This document shows positions 62,701 to 64,000 of a DNA stretch of 64,000 nucleotides, piece after piece. A program made the position numbers and the translations under genes. The notes beneath the pieces were generated by a model. The model did no database searches and was not told the origin of the DNA. It saw nothing but the letters and a program-made list of their open reading frames with translations. Numbering within the stretch: position 1 is the stretch's first letter; the number at the start of each line of letters is the position of its first letter. The DNA is from Bemisia tabaci (Eukaryota; Arthropoda; Insecta; Hemiptera; Aleyrodidae). The DNA lies in assembly GCF_918797505.1 (NCBI RefSeq), contig NC_092797.1, positions 16,629,372-16,693,371 on the forward strand, read 5' to 3'.

Positions 62701-64000
62701 AACATATGGAGTTCTCTGCAAACATTTGACGTTATAACTCCAATCGCAAACTTTCTTTTCACTGTTCCACGCTAAACCACTTGGACATCGATGGTGCATC
62801 AATTTGCCACTTGCGCAGATGTAAAAGCTATTGCAATCTTCAGGGTGTGAATAGTAACCATCAGAGGTGCAGCCAGAGCTAGGGGGCGCCGGTGGGGAGT
62901 AAGGAGGCTGAAATAAGGAAGTCAATCATCTTAAAATGCAAAATTAATCAATTCAAAGTGTATTTTTCATAATTTGGATTCAAGGTAAGCTCAAATAATC
63001 AGAGGAGAAAGAAACCTAATTAGTATATTGACTGATGTGAGATATGTAGGAGCAAATCAATAATGAACAAATAAACAATGAATCATACGCAGATCTTTGA
63101 TCAGGACTCTAATCAAATCAAACTTTGTTCTTTCAAAGAAAATTAGATTGTAAGCGTACGTTTTGAAATTACTAACCTTGCGACAAAACTGAAGAAAAAA
63201 GGCGATTCTTTGAAAATAAATCAACTACTGGATAGGGCCAGGAGTCAAGAATACAATAAATGCTTTCTCATCAAAGTTACAAGGGGCAAAACTTTGTAAA
63301 AACACTCACATATAAACTACACACCGATGCAGAAGCCGGTTTTTGGCAATTCCATTACAGGAGCCAAGTAGAGGTTAATAATTAACTGAAAGATTATTTG
63401 AGTATGGAGATTTGTCAAACCCTGCGCATTCAATCCTTGTTTTATAAAAGGGATTTTTTTTTTAATTTAGAGAGGTAGAAAAAAGCAGAGAAGGCTCATT
63501 AGGGAAAAAATCACGGAATAACAGTATATTATTTTAACCAAAGAATCAATACCCGAGTATCTGGAGGTCCCATAATATAAGGTCAATAGTTTCTATTGAG
63601 ACTTGATCCACCCAGCAATGGTTTCTGAAAAGGTTGCAGCTTTGCAGAAACATTCCTGCAACGTTACTTATGGCCTTATAAGTTGCGACAGTATTTCCCT
63701 GAAGTATCTGCAATCTTCTTAGCAAAGATTGCTGGGCTGGCTCCTTCTCCTTAATTTTACTTCTTAATTTTAAAGGATTTTTTTAACTTCTTAATTTTAA
63801 AGGAAATGGTTGGTTCTCCCTTTTTTTTAATTGAATGAGATACGTATTTGTGTGAATGCCCCTGAGCAAAATAGTAAGTTTTATAAACTCAGGTGCGCAG
63901 AGGAGTACAAGACTTCGTGCTTACTTCGGTGGGTCTTTGTGGTGGCGCTTCAGTGTATTGAGGAGGAGCTGGGGGAGCAGGGGGTGCGAGTTCGACTGGT
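40634..64000 (-). CDS. Cht10: Cht10-like multidomain chitinase, C-terminal 27 exons; 5' end beyond window
   Basis: Secreted group II-type chitinase of cuticle and chitin turnover. Exons: 63925-64000 (continues right), 62652-62907, 62119-62249, 61197-61611, 59636-59815, 58296-58507, 57843-57978, 57075-57217, 56337-56522, 55917-56042, 55210-55345, 54647-54962, 53809-53942, 53183-53394, 52573-52708, 52156-52298, 51369-51554, 50386-50576, 49496-49784, 48657-48726, 48185-48367, 47320-47531, 46821-46956, 46189-46331, 45148-45333, 44307-44432 and 40634-40798 (stop). All visible junctions are in phase, giving about 1607 residues. Order: Pro-rich linker, CBM14, CBM14, Trp/Thr/Pro linker, GH18-a, Thr/Pro linker, GH18-b, CBM14, GH18-c. 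GH18-a and -b have FDGLDLDWEYP; GH18-c has FDGLSLDWAYP. The three GH18 units share almost the same exon layout (212, 136, 143, 186, 126 nt), as expected from domain duplication. GH18-b has lost the intron between its last two exons. The signal peptide and any earlier GH18 domains are off the window. Confidence 0.95.
40838..43717 (-). mobile_element. RTE-like non-LTR retrotransposon with target-site duplication
   Basis: The element body carries one long ORF and ends in a (TA)n tail at 40838-40848. It is flanked by a 12-bp duplication TAAGACATTTAT (40826-40837 and 43718-43729). It sits in the last intron of the chitinase gene, in the same orientation. The 5' end starts almost at the endonuclease domain, so the copy is full length or slightly 5'-truncated. 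A related truncated copy lies at 56788-57010. Confidence 0.85.
40855..43725 (-). CDS. LINE ORF: AP endonuclease plus reverse transcriptase (956 aa)
   Basis: Uninterrupted ORF. The N-terminal APE-type endonuclease (about residues 5-245) shows WNVQGI, VITETKKKG, VLVLGDLNGRTG and CGSDHYF, the last carrying the catalytic Asp-His. The reverse transcriptase (about 450-760) shows HKKGSKQDCDNYRGIS, AGFRAGRSTVDHLF, FVDLQKAYDSV, GLKQGCCLSPTLF and FADD at about residue 700, followed by YKYLGVWLD. The C-terminal part has SIVLYGSEVW and RQLCWYGHVQRM, common in RTE-type proteins annotated as craniofacial development protein 2-like. The first ATG (43723-43725) lies inside the target duplication; the first Met coded by the element is residue 6. 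With no stop or frameshift, this copy could still make enzyme. The many plus-strand frames opposite it are shadows. Confidence 0.9.
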   Translation of the reverse strand: MSYQCMWNVQGISKKLTEVVSEIKNNGIDVAVITETKKKGHGSESLGDYDLFYSGVPKHQRAQQGVAILIRKKFRKNIKNWEAINARMIKMNLTMHGHRVTVLGVYGVNDDATIALKDQFFEELDEEVVKVGPGREVLVLGDLNGRTGSRVNSKIVGPFGEVTVNDNGSRIIDVCEQRELKVLNGFYQHKDIHKYTWVQPTRGLRSIIDYVLVKQVTNLKIQQVRVCRGLSCGSDHYFLRADVAFPARVSQNDRGDNQQPERQRVHQVQYNIDSLKHPSVKALYAKRLDGKLGDACDGSTEERYEFIKNCVHSAAAEALGVSDPKNDNRKPHWWDAEVEEEINMKRNRYHQFLSSQKLDDKIMYRQAQARVRRVITRKKNEAWEESCMKINTYLGGRKSTEGWKVIKGLRRNKMRDIISPIPIDKMEDYFKDLLTERRPEFQGGVIGTKEDSNVKIQLQDVVKAVRELKTRRAPGPGGIPAELIKCGTGKLFEHLRKLMQDCLHGSEIPKDWKESWITPSHKKGSKQDCDNYRGISVTGTLSKVYGKILKAKVEEVWSGQEAEEQAGFRAGRSTVDHLFTITQVIQKKRAVSQELHLVFVDLQKAYDSVPLVKLWEALEKRGFSKGLVGAIKSFYNGTIARIKCRGELSGGFFVTKGLKQGCCLSPTLFKVYLEHVLEEWKKKVAGMGVPLLDGQTLYTLCFADDQIVVAQDEEDADYMTRKLVEEYRKWGMDVSVSKTEKLVVGAAHQRQSIELEDGRRIKECDEYKYLGVWLDQDGRMDRAIKDRIIQGRRAIAMLNGVLWDQSISKANKHRIYDSIVKSIVLYGSEVWPLTKRTQEMLRATEMDFWRRSAGISRRDRVRNERIRQVMKVEKDIVHDVMSRQLCWYGHVQRMSEERLPKQVLDWVPPGKRRRGCPVKGWRQGVDEEMLRCQLPDNLWEDRHMWRLGVVERQSAL
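44761..44797 (+). repeat. Long adenine homopolymer (about 36 A)
   Basis: An uninterrupted A-run in a chitinase intron, between the 126-nt and 186-nt exons of GH18-c. It could be the tail of an old retroposed insert or a simple-repeat expansion. No source sequence is recognised upstream. Confidence 0.7.
48657..49784 (-). other. CBM14 chitin-binding domain 3, between GH18-b and GH18-c
   Basis: Exon 49496-49784 gives CASAVKHFSDCSKYYEC and CPKGYYFNE; exon 48657-48726 adds RSLICDKAERTTC. There are six cysteines in total. The start of the first exon finishes GH18-b (NLCGCEKYPLLRTINRVLRN). Confidence 0.88.
50110..50299 (-). mobile_element. MITE, family A copy 3 (partial) in a chitinase intron
   Basis: This stretch is the reverse complement of most of 1942-2135. 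It has ctactcaacggcaattcttt, tgattttttttt, then gcaaacgagatgtgtgattg and cagacttacccc. One terminal repeat is recognisable at the right; the other appears lost or diverged. Confidence 0.65.
50386..54962 (-). other. Thr/Pro linker and GH18 domain b (catalytically intact)
   Basis: Exon 54647-54962 encodes a mucin-like linker (runs of TTTT, KPTTT, RPTT) before FKVICYFTNWAWYR. Then come KVLLAIGGWNDS, FDGLDLDWEYP (catalytic Glu present), MTYDYHGQWD and GGAMIWALDLDDF. The last GH18 part is one exon (50386-50576) where domains a and c have two, showing loss of one intron. Confidence 0.92.
56788..57010 (-). mobile_element. 5'-truncated LINE fragment with (TATG)n tail
   Basis: On the minus strand this is the diverged 3' end of the same LINE family as 40838-43717. 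It encodes GRPMKGWRERIEADMLRC, resembling GCPVKGWRQGVDEEMLRC of the long copy. It shares the terminal sequence aagcgact and is followed by a catacatacata microsatellite (56788-56811), an RTE-style simple-repeat tail. It lies in a chitinase intron. The 5' boundary is approximate. Confidence 0.75.
57560..57796. mobile_element. 237-bp foldback element in a chitinase intron
   Basis: The left arm starts ATCACGGAAAAAAAAAGAAT and the right arm is its complement ending CCGTGAT, giving near-perfect arms of about 105 bp. The internal tgctactttaacca and tggttaaagtagca flank a short loop. No coding capacity and no clear target duplication. Confidence 0.75.
58796..58966. repeat. Dyad pair and tandem 50-bp repeat in a chitinase intron
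   Basis: gcgacgagtgggactcgtc (58796-58814) and gcgacgagtcccactcgtc (58840-58858) are two 17-bp near-palindromes around a GC-rich spacer. They are followed by two tandem units of about 50 bp (58866-58916 and 58917-58966) sharing caacattatttgcgttgttt and gggtgtctcccgat. No gene; probably part of a repeat family. Confidence 0.65.
59918..60534. mobile_element. 617-bp TIR element in a chitinase intron
   Basis: CCAATGGGTCACTAAACC at the left and its exact complement GGTTTAGTGACCCATTGG at the right make an 18-bp perfect terminal inverted repeat. There is no transposase-size ORF. A target duplication is not evident, so the superfamily is not assigned. Confidence 0.7.
61197..61560 (-). other. Trp/Thr/Pro-rich linker with a 63-bp tandem repeat
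   Basis: This low-complexity linker precedes GH18-a. The 63-bp unit at 61337-61399 and 61400-61462 encodes the 21-residue repeat containing KPPSTTKPPWEWKPETTTEG, with the two DNA copies essentially identical. The many Thr next to Pro are likely O-glycosylation sites. The WEWKPE motif recurs imperfectly as WQWKPE and WVWRPA. Confidence 0.85.
61560..62249 (-). other. CBM14 chitin-binding domain 2 of the chitinase (two exons)
   Basis: Exon 62119-62249 gives CTENFAPHPTDCNKYLVC and QSCPAGLHWNY. The start of exon 61197-61611 adds RTKNCDWPYLNVC, completing six cysteines across a phase-0 intron. Confidence 0.9.
62652..62907 (-). other. CBM14 chitin-binding domain 1 of the chitinase
   Basis: This exon encodes a peritrophin-A-type domain with six cysteines: CTSDGYYSHPEDCNSFYIC, ASGKLMHHRCPSGLAWN, then KKVCDWSYNVKC. 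The aromatic residues and spacing fit CBM14 (chitin-binding peritrophin-A). The exon is preceded by a Pro-rich segment (PPYSPPAPP). Confidence 0.9.

Overview
This is a eukaryotic, AT-rich nuclear window. The genes have many exons with GT-AG introns, and the introns and intergenic gaps hold many transposable elements. A Cht10-type multidomain chitinase next to a P-protein (OCA2) homologue points to an arthropod, most likely an insect. A sap-feeding hemipteran would fit, but I cannot fix the species from sequence alone.

Layout, left to right. (1) 460-5724, minus: exons for the N-terminal part of RuvB-like 2 (reptin); the remaining exons lie off the left edge. (2) 8355-9272, plus: an intronless Abraxas-type pseudo-MPN scaffold gene, head-to-head with reptin. 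(3) 11874-17166, minus: a complete six-coding-exon otubain (OTUB1-like) deubiquitinase. (4) 17.2-25.1 kb: a repeat-rich intergenic stretch with a hAT-like element, a Helitron and a second hAT-type MITE. (5) 25132-37216, plus: a complete 17-exon P protein (OCA2-like, about 821 aa). (6) 37.2-40.6 kb: the convergent 3' ends of OCA2 and the chitinase, with a second Helitron nested in another inverted-repeat element. (7) 40634-64000, minus: the C-terminal 27 exons of a Cht10-like chitinase with three CBM14 and three GH18 domains. Its last GH18 domain has lost the catalytic glutamate. The gene continues past the right edge. An RTE-like LINE with a 956-codon ORF sits in its last intron.

The genes do not form one pathway. 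Reptin acts in chromatin remodelling, Abraxas in a K63-deubiquitinase complex, OTUB1 in ubiquitin editing, P protein in pigment-organelle ion transport, and chitinase in cuticle turnover. All intron phases I could check are consistent across the three complete genes and across the visible parts of reptin and the chitinase.

The less ordinary content is in the mobile DNA and one domain. There are two 1085-bp elements with exact 8-bp target duplications, in opposite orientation, each with a 325-bp internal palindrome. There is a Helitron pair that carries a class II tRNA-like module, and a roughly 255-bp MITE family present in introns of three different genes. One TIR element is packed with about 30 CGAT/ATCG motifs. 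The apparent start codon of the LINE ORF lies inside its own target-site duplication. The chitinase has a pseudoenzyme-like C-terminal GH18 domain.
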